The translations under genes were made by a program, and so were the position numbers. From NCBI GenBank assembly GCA_002436025.1, contig DIXM01000002.1:62001-126000 (forward strand): a stretch of DNA of 64,000 nt, in the 5' to 3' direction. The stretch's first letter is position 1, and every line of letters begins with the position of its first letter. Source of the stretch: a candidate division Hyd24-12 bacterium UBA6080. Lineage in GTDB: Bacteria; Fermentibacterota; Fermentibacteria; Fermentibacterales; JCC-6. Below the pieces are notes generated by a model. The model had not been told where the DNA came from, ran no database searches, and was given only the letters and a program-made list of their open reading frames with translations. Of this stretch, positions 26,385 through 35,519 are shown piece by piece.

Positions 26385-26870
26385 TCAAAGCTTCGATAGT
26401 ATCGTGCCAACCCACTTCCGGGCGCTTTCCAACTGGGGCTCGGTGTCGTTGGTCCTGGGTTCCTGAAGGTCGATCTCACCCAGGAAGACACCTCCCGGGA
26501 CAGCCTCACGCATCTTTCGAAAGACCTTCCCCGGGCCTCCGCCATGGCAGCAGAAAAGCGCAACCGGTTTTCCCGAGAAGCTGTACCGGGAGAGAAAAGT
26601 ACTGAGGGGCGGCGCGATCGACCATGCCCATACCGGTGTTCCTAAAAAGAACATGTCGTACTGCGAGGGATCGATGGCAAGCGGTTTCAGTGCGGGCTTC
26701 TCGCGCATGAGAACCGACTTTCCGCCCCACAGGTACCGGGTGAAGCCCCTGGCGGAAAGCTCCTTCTCCGGCACGAGTTCGAGTATGTCCGCCCCCGCCG
26801 CCCGCGCGATGGTGTTCGCCACCAGGCGGGTGTTGCCCTCAAGCGAGTAGAACACAACAAGCTTCCTCAT
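26385..26870 (-). CDS. Flavodoxin-like protein
   Basis: 161 residues starting MRKLVVFYSLEGNTRLVA. The flavin phosphate-binding loop is SLEGNT, followed by FLGTPVWAWSIAPP and FCCHGGGPGKV in the FMN-contact regions. It probably carries electrons or reduces small molecules via FMN. Its ATG overlaps the nitroreductase stop by ATGA, so the two flavoproteins are made together. It converges on the propeller gene. Confidence 0.88.
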   Translation of the reverse strand: MRKLVVFYSLEGNTRLVANTIARAAGADILELVPEKELSARGFTRYLWGGKSVLMREKPALKPLAIDPSQYDMFFLGTPVWAWSIAPPLSTFLSRYSFSGKPVALFCCHGGGPGKVFRKMREAVPGGVFLGEIDLQEPRTNDTEPQLESARKWVGTILSKL

Positions 26871-27634
26871 TCCCGCGCCTCCAGTTCGAAACCGCACTCC
26901 GAAAGGGCCTTCAGAAGCTCGCGCGGGTCGCCTCCCCATAGCCCGAGCTTTCGGGAGATATGTTCGGTCCAGCCGTAGTCGTCGTAGGTGAAGGTCTCCT
27001 CCCTCCCCTCGGGAAGGGGGATCATGTAGTTGGCCCTTCGGTAGTACTCCTGCTCGAGGTAACCCTGGTCCATCTCCCGCATGGCCTCTTCAACCGTATC
27101 GTCCGGAAGTTCAGGGTACGTGTCTTCGAAGAGATGGAAGGAGAGCGGGTAGCGGGGGCGTACCGGCGGGTCTTCGCCGGGGTACCCCATGACAAGCATG
27201 ACCAGGGGGAAGACACCTTTCGGCAGACCGTACTGTTCGCGTATCTTGCCTGCCATGAAGGGGGCTGCCCCTATGAAGCAGCTTCCGAGCCCAAGGCTCT
27301 CCCCGGCGGTAACCATGTTCTGGGCCATGTAGGCAGCGTCCTGCATGCCGAAGAGAATTGTGTAAAGGTCAGACGCGGCCCTCTGCCAGCCGCGGCGTGC
27401 CATGACCTTCTCCATCCGGTGCGAATCCACGCAGATGGTGAAACACAGCGGGGCCTTGAAGGGGTTCTTCCCGCTGTTGCGGGAGAGCAGAACGCTTCCG
27501 AGCTGCATGGCGAAAGGCGCCTGCTGCCCTGCCCTGACAACGGTGGCCACCACTTCGTCAGGCGGCGCGTCCGGCTTGTATTTACGGATCGACCTTCTGT
27601 TCATGAGCGAATCAATGACGGTGTTTTGGATCAT
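26867..27634 (-). CDS. Nitroreductase-family FMN oxidoreductase
   Basis: 255 residues. N-terminal FMN-binding signature NRRSIRKYKPDAPP, central QNMVTAGESLGLGSCFIGA and PLVMLVMGYPGEDPP. The family reduces nitro compounds, quinones or flavins using NAD(P)H. The ATG is preceded by GGAGGGAAAGAGG. It is translationally coupled to the flavodoxin gene. The long spacer upstream separates it from the divergent hybrid kinase. Confidence 0.88.
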   Translation of the reverse strand: MIQNTVIDSLMNRRSIRKYKPDAPPDEVVATVVRAGQQAPFAMQLGSVLLSRNSGKNPFKAPLCFTICVDSHRMEKVMARRGWQRAASDLYTILFGMQDAAYMAQNMVTAGESLGLGSCFIGAAPFMAGKIREQYGLPKGVFPLVMLVMGYPGEDPPVRPRYPLSFHLFEDTYPELPDDTVEEAMREMDQGYLEQEYYRRANYMIPLPEGREETFTYDDYGWTEHISRKLGLWGGDPRELLKALSECGFELEARE

Positions 27635-27784
27635 CCTCTTTCCCTCCGGTTCCGTTGTGGAGACAATACGTACAGGGTCGTCCCCGTCAATTCCCGGGGG
27701 GGCTGTTTTCTCAAGATGATGTGTTTATTGTTGAACGCGCATTCCGGAGGAGGGGAAACTTCCGCGGTGTGAGGACAGCCTGTA

Positions 27785-30700
27785 TTGACAGAAAACGGCT
27801 TTCTGCTGAATTCGCTGCGGTTTCAGGTGTGGACCATGCCCGACGAACACACCTATGGGCTCGTAAACGAAGCCCACGCGGGTTTTCTGAAAACAACGCC
27901 CGAAAAGCTCTCCAAGCAAAAACTTCATGAAATCCTTCCAAAAGACACCGCCGATGCCCTGACCCGCGTCGCCGTAAGGGCCTTCCGCACCGGAACCGTC
28001 AGCGAGACCGAAGAAATGGTGTACGACGGGGAAGGCAGCAGACGCCTGCTGTCCGTAAGGGTGGCGCCCGAACTTGACCCGGACGGCAGGGTTCTCCGCG
28101 TCATCTGCTCGGCTTTTGACATAACCGATGTCAGGAAGGCCGAGTCGGCGCTCAGGGAGAGCCGTGAGCGGTTCGACCAGATGGCCCGGCAGAGCCGCAC
28201 CGTGGTCTGGGAGGTCGATCCCGACGGCGTCTTCACCTTCGTTAGCCCCGTGGTAAGGGATGTTCTGGGTTACAGGGTCGATGAGCTCGTGGGCAAACTG
28301 CACTTCTACGACCTGCACCCCGAAAGGGGCAGGGAGGCGTTCCGAAAAAGTGCGATGGAGGTCTTCAGCCGAAGGGAGATGTTCCTGGGCAGGGTCAACA
28401 TTGTTCTCACAAGGGACAGCCGCCCGCTGGTCATGTCCACCAACGGTGTGCCCCTTCTGAACGCGGACGGGTCGCTCCGGGGCTACAGGGGAAGCGATAC
28501 CGACATCACAAGGCATCATACCGCCGAGAAGGCCCTCAGGGAGAACGAAGCCCTTTACCGGGCCACCATCGACACGCTTGACTGCAGCCTTCACATCATC
28601 GACAGCGAGTTTCGGATAGTGATGATGAACCGGACCTTCAGGGAGTGGTGCGAGAAGATCGGCATAAATACTGAAGCCGTTGGCTTGAACCTGAGCGAGC
28701 AGTTCCCCTTTCTGGACAACGCCGTGATTGGCGAGTACACCAGGGTGATGGAGTCGGGTGAGCCCCTGGTGACCCGGGAGGATACCGAGCTGAACGGGAC
28801 CGTCTACTCCACCGAGACCCGGAAGACCCCCATCAGGTTCGGCGACGGCAACCCCGGTGTGCTTACAACCATCACCGATCTGTCTCAGTTGAAGAGGGCC
28901 GAGCTGGCGCACGAAACGATCCGGGGCCGCTACGAACAGCTCGTTGAGTTGATCACCGACATCATCTGGAGCTACGAGACCGATTCCCGTGGCAGGTTCC
29001 GCTCGGGGACGATATCCCCGGCGGCCGACAGACTTCTCGGACTCCCCCCGGGAACGATCAACCACAGCTTTGAAAGTTTCTTCTCCCATGTTCATCCCAA
29101 AGACCTGCCGGCGCTTCTCAGCACGCTCAGGACCGGCATTCAGACCCGCAGGGAGAGCGGCATCCAGGACTACCGGGTGATCCGGGCCGACGGCGAGACT
29201 CTCTGGTTCCGCTCCCACGCCTCCACCCATGCGCTGCCCGACGGAGGCATAGCAGTTTACGGGATCACGACCGACATTTCGGAGCAGAGGAACGCCGAGC
29301 GGGTCCTCATGGACAGTGAGGAGAAACACAGGCTTCTCTTCGTGCACGCCATAAGCGCGATCCTGATGTACGATCAGGTCTGCGACGGGTCGGGCCGTCC
29401 CCGGGACTACACGATAATCGACGCCAACCCCGCGTTTGAAAGCACAACCGGTATGAAGACCGTGGACGTCCTGGGCCGCCGCATAACCGAGGTGTTCCCC
29501 GGAATCGAGAATTCGCAGTTCTTCACCATCTTCGGCAAGATGGCGCGCACAGGCATCCCCGTGAGCTTCAGGCACTTCATGGAATCTCTGGGAAAGCACC
29601 TGCTGATAAACGCTTACTCCCTTGGCAACGGCCGTCTTGCATCCGTTTTCACAGATGTCACCGACGAAACCCGCGCTCAGGAAGTCATCCGTGCCGGTGA
29701 AGCCAGGTACCAGGAGGTGGTCTCATCGATCTCCGACATCATCTGGAGCTACGAGGTCGACGGAAACGGGCAGATCATCGAAAGCTACATGTCCCCGGCC
29801 GCCGGAAGGATACTTGGGCTCGAGCACGACATAAGCTTCCAGGAGTACTTCTCCCATATCCATCCCGAAGACCGCCAGAGGGTGGTCGAGCATTTCGAAA
29901 GGGGGATTGCGACCTGCGAGCAGAACGCGGAGACCGAATTCAGGGTCTGTCCCGTTAACGGGGGGACGGCCTGGATGAGGGTGAGGGGGTCGGCAAACCC
30001 TCATCCCGGCGGGCACATCGTGGCCTCCGGCACCGGAATTGAGATAACGAAGGAAAAACATGCTGGACAGGCCCTGCTTGAGCGCGAGGAGATGTACCGT
30101 GCCCTTGTCGAGGGGCTTCCCGATTACGTTGTAAGGTACGATTCGCAGGGGCGGCACCTGTTCGTCTCACGGAATGTCTGCGAGCTGATGGGGATGGACC
30201 AGTCTGAGATGCTGGGAAGGACACATCGCGAGATGGGTCTCTCCGAGGAAACGTGCCGGTTCTGGGAGCAGAGCATCCAGAGCGTTTTCGGGGGGCAGCA
30301 GACCATCGAGATGGAGCGCAGCTTCACCGAGGGCGGCAAACTAGTGATTCACAACATCCGTTTCGTTCCGGAGAGGAGCGAGGATGGAACCGTGAAGTCG
30401 GTCCTGACGATAGGCCGCGACGTGACAAGGAGGGTTCGAGACGTCGAAGTCCGTGAAAAGCTTCAGACAAGCCTCAACCAGGCCAGGAAGATGGAATCCA
30501 TCGGAAGGCTTGCGGGTGGCGTGGCCCACGACTTCAACAACATGCTCGGGGTCATACTCGGTTACACCTCCACCGCACTCGACCAGCTTCCCCCGGGCCA
30601 CTCGCTGCGGTTCCAGCTCGAAGAGATACGCAAGGCCGGCGAGCGTTCGGCCGAACTCACCAGGCACCTCCTTGCGTTCGCCAGGCAGCAGGAGATCCAG

Positions 30701-31606
30701 CCCGGTGTGGTCGACCTCAACAGGTCAATGGAGTCGCTCTCAAACATGCTCCGGCGACTGATCGGCGCCTCCATCGAGCTGGTCTGTCTTCCGGGCAAAG
30801 ACCTCTGGCACGTGATGGTGGACCCCGCACAGATCGACCAGATCCTCGTGAACCTATGCCTGAACGCACGTGACGCGATCGGAGGCAAGGGCACCGTCAC
30901 CATTGAAACACGGAACATCGTGGCTGACGAGTCGTACTCGGCATGGCATCCGGGGTTCCCTCCCGGCGACTTCGTGAGGTTCTCTGTGAGCGACGACGGC
31001 TGCGGCATGGACAGGGACACTATCGACAAGCTCTTTGAACCCTTCTTCACCACCAAGGAAGCCGGAAGCGGCACCGGCCTGGGGCTTGCCACGGGCTACG
31101 GGATAGTCAGGCAGAACAACGGCTTCATCAACGTCTACAGCGAACCCGGTCAGGGCACCACCTTCAAGGTCTACCTTCCCAGGTACACGGGCGAGGAAGA
31201 ACCCGGGCAGGAGAGGGTGGAGCAGCCCGTGAGGGGCGGCACCGAAACCATCCTCATCACCGAGGACGAACCCTCGATACTCCAGCTCACAACAGTCATG
31301 CTCGAATCCATGGGCTACTCGGTGGTGGCTGCGGACACACCCGGACAGGCCCTTGCCCTTGCCGACTCCACGAAAAAGCACGTCGACCTCCTGATAACCG
31401 ACATCGTGATGCCCGGCATGAACGGCAGGGAGCTTGCAGCAGCGATAACGGGCAAATCCCCTAAAACCCGGGTCCTCTACATCTCCGGGTACACGGCCGA
31501 CATCCTGGCCCGAAGGGAAAACGCCGAACCAGCACGCGGGTTCCTCCGGAAACCCTTCTCCCGGTTCGACCTGGCAGAAGCGGTAAGGTCAGTGCTCGAC
31601 CGCTGA
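27785..31606 (+). CDS. Large multi-PAS hybrid histidine kinase/response regulator
   Basis: 1,273 residues, apparently cytoplasmic. About seven PAS domains (~1-120, 120-250, 250-365, 370-505, 515-635, 640-765, 765-885) are followed by HisKA with His915 (GGVAHDFNN), a HATPase (NLCLNARDAI, DDGCGMD, FEPFFTTKEAGSGTGLGL) and a receiver with phospho-acceptor Asp1206 (LLITDIVMPGMNG). The start is a TTG with GAGG about nine bases upstream. The first PAS (YGLVNEAHAGFL) and the SDIIWSYEVD-type PAS domains are clear paralogues of those in the interrupted sensor at 37612-40403. Phosphotransfer partner unknown. Confidence 0.9.
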   Translation: MTENGFLLNSLRFQVWTMPDEHTYGLVNEAHAGFLKTTPEKLSKQKLHEILPKDTADALTRVAVRAFRTGTVSETEEMVYDGEGSRRLLSVRVAPELDPDGRVLRVICSAFDITDVRKAESALRESRERFDQMARQSRTVVWEVDPDGVFTFVSPVVRDVLGYRVDELVGKLHFYDLHPERGREAFRKSAMEVFSRREMFLGRVNIVLTRDSRPLVMSTNGVPLLNADGSLRGYRGSDTDITRHHTAEKALRENEALYRATIDTLDCSLHIIDSEFRIVMMNRTFREWCEKIGINTEAVGLNLSEQFPFLDNAVIGEYTRVMESGEPLVTREDTELNGTVYSTETRKTPIRFGDGNPGVLTTITDLSQLKRAELAHETIRGRYEQLVELITDIIWSYETDSRGRFRSGTISPAADRLLGLPPGTINHSFESFFSHVHPKDLPALLSTLRTGIQTRRESGIQDYRVIRADGETLWFRSHASTHALPDGGIAVYGITTDISEQRNAERVLMDSEEKHRLLFVHAISAILMYDQVCDGSGRPRDYTIIDANPAFESTTGMKTVDVLGRRITEVFPGIENSQFFTIFGKMARTGIPVSFRHFMESLGKHLLINAYSLGNGRLASVFTDVTDETRAQEVIRAGEARYQEVVSSISDIIWSYEVDGNGQIIESYMSPAAGRILGLEHDISFQEYFSHIHPEDRQRVVEHFERGIATCEQNAETEFRVCPVNGGTAWMRVRGSANPHPGGHIVASGTGIEITKEKHAGQALLEREEMYRALVEGLPDYVVRYDSQGRHLFVSRNVCELMGMDQSEMLGRTHREMGLSEETCRFWEQSIQSVFGGQQTIEMERSFTEGGKLVIHNIRFVPERSEDGTVKSVLTIGRDVTRRVRDVEVREKLQTSLNQARKMESIGRLAGGVAHDFNNMLGVILGYTSTALDQLPPGHSLRFQLEEIRKAGERSAELTRHLLAFARQQEIQPGVVDLNRSMESLSNMLRRLIGASIELVCLPGKDLWHVMVDPAQIDQILVNLCLNARDAIGGKGTVTIETRNIVADESYSAWHPGFPPGDFVRFSVSDDGCGMDRDTIDKLFEPFFTTKEAGSGTGLGLATGYGIVRQNNGFINVYSEPGQGTTFKVYLPRYTGEEEPGQERVEQPVRGGTETILITEDEPSILQLTTVMLESMGYSVVAADTPGQALALADSTKKHVDLLITDIVMPGMNGRELAAAITGKSPKTRVLYISGYTADILARRENAEPARGFLRKPFSRFDLAEAVRSVLDR

Positions 31607-31665
31607 AACATTGTCCCGGCACACAGCCCCAAGCATGTTACGGGAAACAATCGGAGAGCGTACCC

Positions 31666-32622
31666 ATGACCATAATCCCCGACCCGGTAACACGTGCTGC
31701 CTGCCACTGGCTTCTGACCGGAGCCGAACCCGGCGGATACGAAGGCCCCGACCCCGCGCCCAGCCACGACCTCACAAGCCTTCTCTCAAAAGAAAGGGGT
31801 GACCGGGACACAAGGCTCGCCGCGTCGGCAGGATGGTTCCACCTCGAACAGACGCTCAAGCCGGTCCTGAATAACCTTGAGCATCAAGTTTGGGCCATCA
31901 AGGGCTTCGACCTGGCAAGAAGCATCTACCCCTTCCCCGGGGGCAGGCCCATGAGCGACGTCGACCTCCTGGTGAAGCCCGAACACCAGAGAAGCGTCGC
32001 CGGAACCTTTAAAAAAATGGGATGGCAGATACTGGATTCCGGCGACGGCATCATGTCGTCGGGAATAGTCTCGGAAACCAAGGCCATGAAAAACGGTGTC
32101 ATGGCCGAACTCCACACACACATCTTCTACTTCCCGGCAACCTTCCCGGGCAGGCTCCCCCGGGACCTTACGCAAAACGGCAGACCCCTCGAACCCAACC
32201 TCCTGGGCCTTGCCTGGCACAACGCCCTTCTTATCGTCATCCTGCACATGATCACAAACGCCGTCATAAGGCCTGTCTGGTGGGCCGATGTCTGCCTGCT
32301 CGCAAAGAAGATTGAAGAGCAGGGAACATGGAAGGAGTTCACGCGGAACGCTCTCCATACAAGACTTTCAAACCCGATGAAAGAGATACTGACAACCGCG
32401 GCAGCACTCGGCGCCCCGGTCCCGAAGAGAGTGACAGACCTGCTCAGCGAAAGGAACGACCAGGCCGAAGCCCTTCTCACAGCCATCAAGGCACGCCGTG
32501 GCCTCCCCACCCTGCTTAACCTCAAGCATCTCACGGGCTGGAAGAGGGTCTCATGGTTCCAGGCCATGCTCTGGCTTGCCCTGACAAGGCAAAGTCCGTT
32601 GAGGGGGGTCCGAAAGGGGTGA
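31666..32622 (+). CDS. Nucleotidyltransferase family protein (NTP_transf_5-like), next to the RiPP cassette
   Basis: 318 residues. It resembles the uncharacterised nucleotidyltransferase family often found in RiPP clusters with PqqD and HprK-like proteins: WAIKGFDLARSIYP, then MSDVDLLV with metal-binding D98 and D100, then AELHTHIFY and WWADVCLLAKKI. The reaction in the family is not established; nucleotidylation of a peptide or protein is a guess. It is read towards the scm cassette, with 10 bases between stops, and has its own ribosome site GGAG. Confidence 0.72.
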   Translation: MTIIPDPVTRAACHWLLTGAEPGGYEGPDPAPSHDLTSLLSKERGDRDTRLAASAGWFHLEQTLKPVLNNLEHQVWAIKGFDLARSIYPFPGGRPMSDVDLLVKPEHQRSVAGTFKKMGWQILDSGDGIMSSGIVSETKAMKNGVMAELHTHIFYFPATFPGRLPRDLTQNGRPLEPNLLGLAWHNALLIVILHMITNAVIRPVWWADVCLLAKKIEEQGTWKEFTRNALHTRLSNPMKEILTTAAALGAPVPKRVTDLLSERNDQAEALLTAIKARRGLPTLLNLKHLTGWKRVSWFQAMLWLALTRQSPLRGVRKG

Positions 32623-32632
32623 GGGGAAGCCC

Positions 32633-33232
32633 CTACAGGTGGCTTACGTCACCCATTCTCACCACGAGGTCGTAGGGTTTCCTTACTGAAAGAAGACGGC
32701 GTTCACGGCACCACTTGCCTATCGTTCTGCCGCCTGAGACAAGCCGGACTACGGTGGGGGCATCGGTGGCCAGTGCAACCACTTCGATGCGGGGCCTCCA
32801 GAAGAGCCTCACAACACCCGATCTTCGAAGGCAGGAGTACGCCCGGCGCGCAAGCTTCCGGGGGAATCCCTCCCGTGCCACCAGCCCCGCCCTGAACAAA
32901 CCGGCGGTGCCACCAGCCACGGGTGTCTTTCCCCTGCAACAGCGCTCGAACGAAGTTACGCGTCCCAGCACCCTGCTGAAAGGCACCCTGTCGATCATCT
33001 CCGGCGGGTTGTCATCGCCCCTGGCCAGAATGAATCCGTCGCAGACATCTCTCACCCTGTGAACAACATCCTCACACCCGGGCTGTTCCGAACGAAACAC
33101 CACAACATCACCGCGACGGAGCTTCGAAGTCGCAACTTCCTCGAAGTAGAGGCAGTCGCCGGGAGCAAAGGCCGTTCCCATGCTTCTGCCCCGGTAGAAT
33201 CTGAAGGAGGATGGTTTCAGGGGTTCAGACAT
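32633..33232 (-). CDS. S24/S26-type (ER-type signal-peptidase-like) protein; candidate leader peptidase of the RiPP cassette
   Basis: 199 residues. The N-terminal half has the SPase I boxes: GRSMGTAF-APGD with Ser17, RRGDVVVFRS, then VVHRV with His58 where classical bacterial enzymes have Lys, and RGDDN at 71-75. Ser/His in these places is the arrangement of SipW/Sec11-type peptidases. There is no N-terminal membrane anchor, and the C-terminal half is a basic extension (KLARRAYSCLRRSG) of unknown role. It overlaps the HprK-like gene by 16 bases and is the last gene of the cassette. I infer leader cleavage of the small peptide; this is unproven. Confidence 0.75.
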   Translation of the reverse strand: MSEPLKPSSFRFYRGRSMGTAFAPGDCLYFEEVATSKLRRGDVVVFRSEQPGCEDVVHRVRDVCDGFILARGDDNPPEMIDRVPFSRVLGRVTSFERCCRGKTPVAGGTAGLFRAGLVAREGFPRKLARRAYSCLRRSGVVRLFWRPRIEVVALATDAPTVVRLVSGGRTIGKWCRERRLLSVRKPYDLVVRMGDVSHL

Positions 33233-34149
33233 TTCAGGATCGCTTCCCTGTCGACGTGGTCCCTGGGAAACTTCATGAGGTACACCGGTGCGGACATCGA
33301 AAGATCACGGTACAGGTCGAAAAGCATTGTCTGATACACTTTGGGAAGCATGAACCTTGCCGCCTTGTGCTCATCCCAGAGAAAGGAGAACAGCTCCCTG
33401 GGTCCCAGTTTCTGAAGCGAGAACCGGTCTGACTTCTCAAGCAGGAAAAAAGCGCCGGGAGCTGCGTTGCCTGTATTGGGCTCGAATGTTGTCCAGGGTG
33501 TTCCGTACGCAAGCCAGCTTCCATCGGGCTGCTTTCTGAAAAGGACCTGGTCATCCGAAAGAACCCTGCCGCCACTGCAGAGACATGCAGCGGTGGTCTT
33601 GCCCCCGTCATCCATGGCCAGGAACACGGCAGCCCTGCCTTCAAAGATGACGCATGAGCTGTGTACAAGAAGGGCATCGAAATCGTGCAGAAACACCGAG
33701 AAAACGGTGGGATCAACCCTTGCGTTCTTCAGCGAAACTGCATTGCCGGGAGTGTGGAATGAATCGATCCGGTGGCTGCGATAGTCTTTTACCACCACAG
33801 AATCCCCTCTGATCTCAAGGGTCACCATGGAGGAGTGATCGGCGCAATCCGCAAGGGTCTGCAGAAGGGGGGGAGACGCATGCAGGGCGCAATCCTTTGC
33901 AGGGTCATGCGAACTGGAACTGGTTCCCGGAAAGAGGGGCAGCAGGTCCTTGAGGCAGAGTTGAGGCTCGCGGCCCGCTTCAGTTCCTTCGGCCAATGTG
34001 TAGTGAACCCGGACATCACTGGCTGGTGAACCGGATAGAAAAGCCCGGAACCTTTTCAGGCCCAGGCAGTTCATCTCTGTGTTGGACAGGATCGAAAAAC
34101 GAACGCCGCCAATGCTGAACCGGTGATCCTGCGTCCCTGAAATGCTCAA
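33217..34149 (-). CDS. scmC: HprK-like protein of the SynChlorMet-type cassette (ScmC-like)
   Basis: 310 residues. The C-terminal half is a PEP-carboxykinase/HPr-kinase-like fold: VHSSCVIFEGRAAVFL, a P-loop variant AMDDGGKTT at 178-186, LSDD at 197-200 and YGTPW near 215. The P-loop lacks the usual first glycine but keeps GGKTT. Such proteins recur in RiPP loci with PqqD; their reaction is not known. The ATG overlaps the stop of the precursor-like gene (ATGA). The scmC assignment rests on context and overall shape recalled from the SynChlorMet cassette, not on a search. Confidence 0.75.
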   Translation of the reverse strand: MSISGTQDHRFSIGGVRFSILSNTEMNCLGLKRFRAFLSGSPASDVRVHYTLAEGTEAGREPQLCLKDLLPLFPGTSSSSHDPAKDCALHASPPLLQTLADCADHSSMVTLEIRGDSVVVKDYRSHRIDSFHTPGNAVSLKNARVDPTVFSVFLHDFDALLVHSSCVIFEGRAAVFLAMDDGGKTTAACLCSGGRVLSDDQVLFRKQPDGSWLAYGTPWTTFEPNTGNAAPGAFFLLEKSDRFSLQKLGPRELFSFLWDEHKAARFMLPKVYQTMLFDLYRDLSMSAPVYLMKFPRDHVDREAILKCLNP

Positions 34150-34397
34150 CCTACATGCATGGAGCCATATGTGCAGACATTAGCCACATTCGACCCAGCC
34201 TTGCACCCGCCTATGTCAGGGGTATAACCTGTTGGTTGGCAAGCCATGGAGGTCTGGTATGGATTTACGCCATCCGCGCAGGTGTAAGTTGTCGGTATGC
34301 TTCCTGAGGCGCAGATCCCGAGAAACTCGGTACCCACCACACCAAGACCCGAAAGATTCATTGCCTGTGGTTTTACGTAGGGTTTTCTATCGCTCAT
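34146..34397 (-). CDS. Candidate RiPP precursor peptide with five C-x(2-3)-G units
   Basis: 83 residues starting MSDRKPYVKPQAMNLSGLG, a KPYxKP-type leader as seen in other small modified peptides. From residue 29 the sequence changes to a Cys/Gly/Ser/Thr-rich core: CASG (29), CADG (40), CQPTG (53), CKAG (65) and CTYG (75), spaced 10-13 residues apart. There is no signal peptide. GGGAGG stands just upstream of the ATG. It lies between a radical SAM/SPASM gene (11 bases upstream) and the HprK-like gene (four-base overlap), which is the place expected for the substrate. The modification and final product are unknown. Confidence 0.75.
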   Translation of the reverse strand: MSDRKPYVKPQAMNLSGLGVVGTEFLGICASGSIPTTYTCADGVNPYQTSMACQPTGYTPDIGGCKAGSNVANVCTYGSMHVG

Positions 34398-34408
34398 ACT
34401 GCCTCCCG

Positions 34409-35500
34409 TTATTCCGTGAATATAGCGATTCGTGACCGGGGGAAAAGCCCGAGGGTTTCCGCCTCCCTGCAGAAGCTGTAGGGGGCGTTCAACTTTCCTC
34501 CCGTGTTATAGTTTGAAGCAACACAGGTGCCCTTGCAGAAGCACTTGTGGATGCATCTTGAACAGATCCCCTCGAGTTGATCGGGTATCAGATCTCTCAG
34601 TTCAAGCAGTTTAGGTGAGTTCTTCCAGATGTCTTCCAGAGAGTTTGTCCGTACATTGCCGTACAGAAGGTCATCCACGGAAGTGCCGATGCCGCAGAGC
34701 GCAAGATCTCCGTTGGCCAGCAGACCGATGATGTTGTGAATGTTGCAGCGTCCGGGTGAGCTTCTGAGGAACCGTGCAGGTTTCTGGAAAGCGAAGGGGA
34801 TGTCCGGCAGGACCGGAATGCCGGCAACCGGAACGATCTCGTCTTCGATCATCCGGTTCAGCTCGATGATCTCCGCTACAGAAAGGGCAAGCTCGCTGAA
34901 TTCCTTTCCCCTCCCGGCGGGCTGAACATGGTTGAACTTCACGGAACCGCAACCCAGTTCCTTCGCCAATTCAACGACACCCCGTATCTGCGCTGCGTTG
35001 TTCCTGTGGAGGGTGCAGATCAACTGGGGTCTGATTCCCGCTGCAACAAGGTATTTTATGCCCTGAACAGCCCTTGCGAAAGAGCCCTCCACTCTTCTCA
35101 GGCCGTCATGGGTTCCGGCGTCTGACCCGTCAACACTTACCGAAACGAATGTGGGCTTCGGGGTGGATGCAAGAAGAAGGGCAATTTCGCTTGTAACAAG
35201 GGTGCCATTGGTTTCGACAACTATTCCCAGGCCTTCGGAGGAGATGAACTCAACAATGTCCCTGAAAGCCGGGTTGATAAGGGGCTCTCCACCTGTAAGT
35301 TTCACTGAACGAAGTCCCAGCGGCTTTCCCTGTTCCACCGCCGTTTTAACAAGCGCTGAACTGAGGTGAAGGCTGCTGGTCGTGGCGTGTTCCTGGAACT
35401 CGGGGTTGATCCAGCAGTGTGAGCAGTTCAGATTGCATGCTCCCGATGCGTACATGTAAATGGTATCAAGGACCGGTACTTCTGGATTGTTCGCTGTCAT
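34409..35500 (-). CDS. scmF: Radical SAM/SPASM enzyme, ScmF-like
   Basis: 363 residues. The radical SAM cluster is C22-x3-C26-x2-C29 (CNLNCSHCW), followed by VKLTGGEPL, VETNGTLV and VSVSVDGSDAGTHDG. The C-terminus is a SPASM region with cysteines in GRCNIHN, LALCGIG, ICSRCIHKCFCKGTC and YSFC. Features such as IYMYASGACNL, GSVKFNHVQPAGRG, CGIGTSVDDLLYG and LGLFPRSR match my recollection of the SynChlorMet ScmF family closely. It should use SAM-derived radicals to modify a peptide, presumably the Cys-rich one encoded directly downstream. It follows the ScmE-like gene after 19 bases. Confidence 0.88.
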   Translation of the reverse strand: MTANNPEVPVLDTIYMYASGACNLNCSHCWINPEFQEHATTSSLHLSSALVKTAVEQGKPLGLRSVKLTGGEPLINPAFRDIVEFISSEGLGIVVETNGTLVTSEIALLLASTPKPTFVSVSVDGSDAGTHDGLRRVEGSFARAVQGIKYLVAAGIRPQLICTLHRNNAAQIRGVVELAKELGCGSVKFNHVQPAGRGKEFSELALSVAEIIELNRMIEDEIVPVAGIPVLPDIPFAFQKPARFLRSSPGRCNIHNIIGLLANGDLALCGIGTSVDDLLYGNVRTNSLEDIWKNSPKLLELRDLIPDQLEGICSRCIHKCFCKGTCVASNYNTGGKLNAPYSFCREAETLGLFPRSRIAIFTE

Positions 35501-35519
35501 TCGGTTTTCCCTGTGTGTT

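Noticed and set aside
27725..29599. 624-codon open frame antisense to the large hybrid kinase
   Set aside because: The kinase domains on the plus strand are unmistakable. The antisense frame is an artefact of GC-rich codon use and shows no domain or ribosome site.
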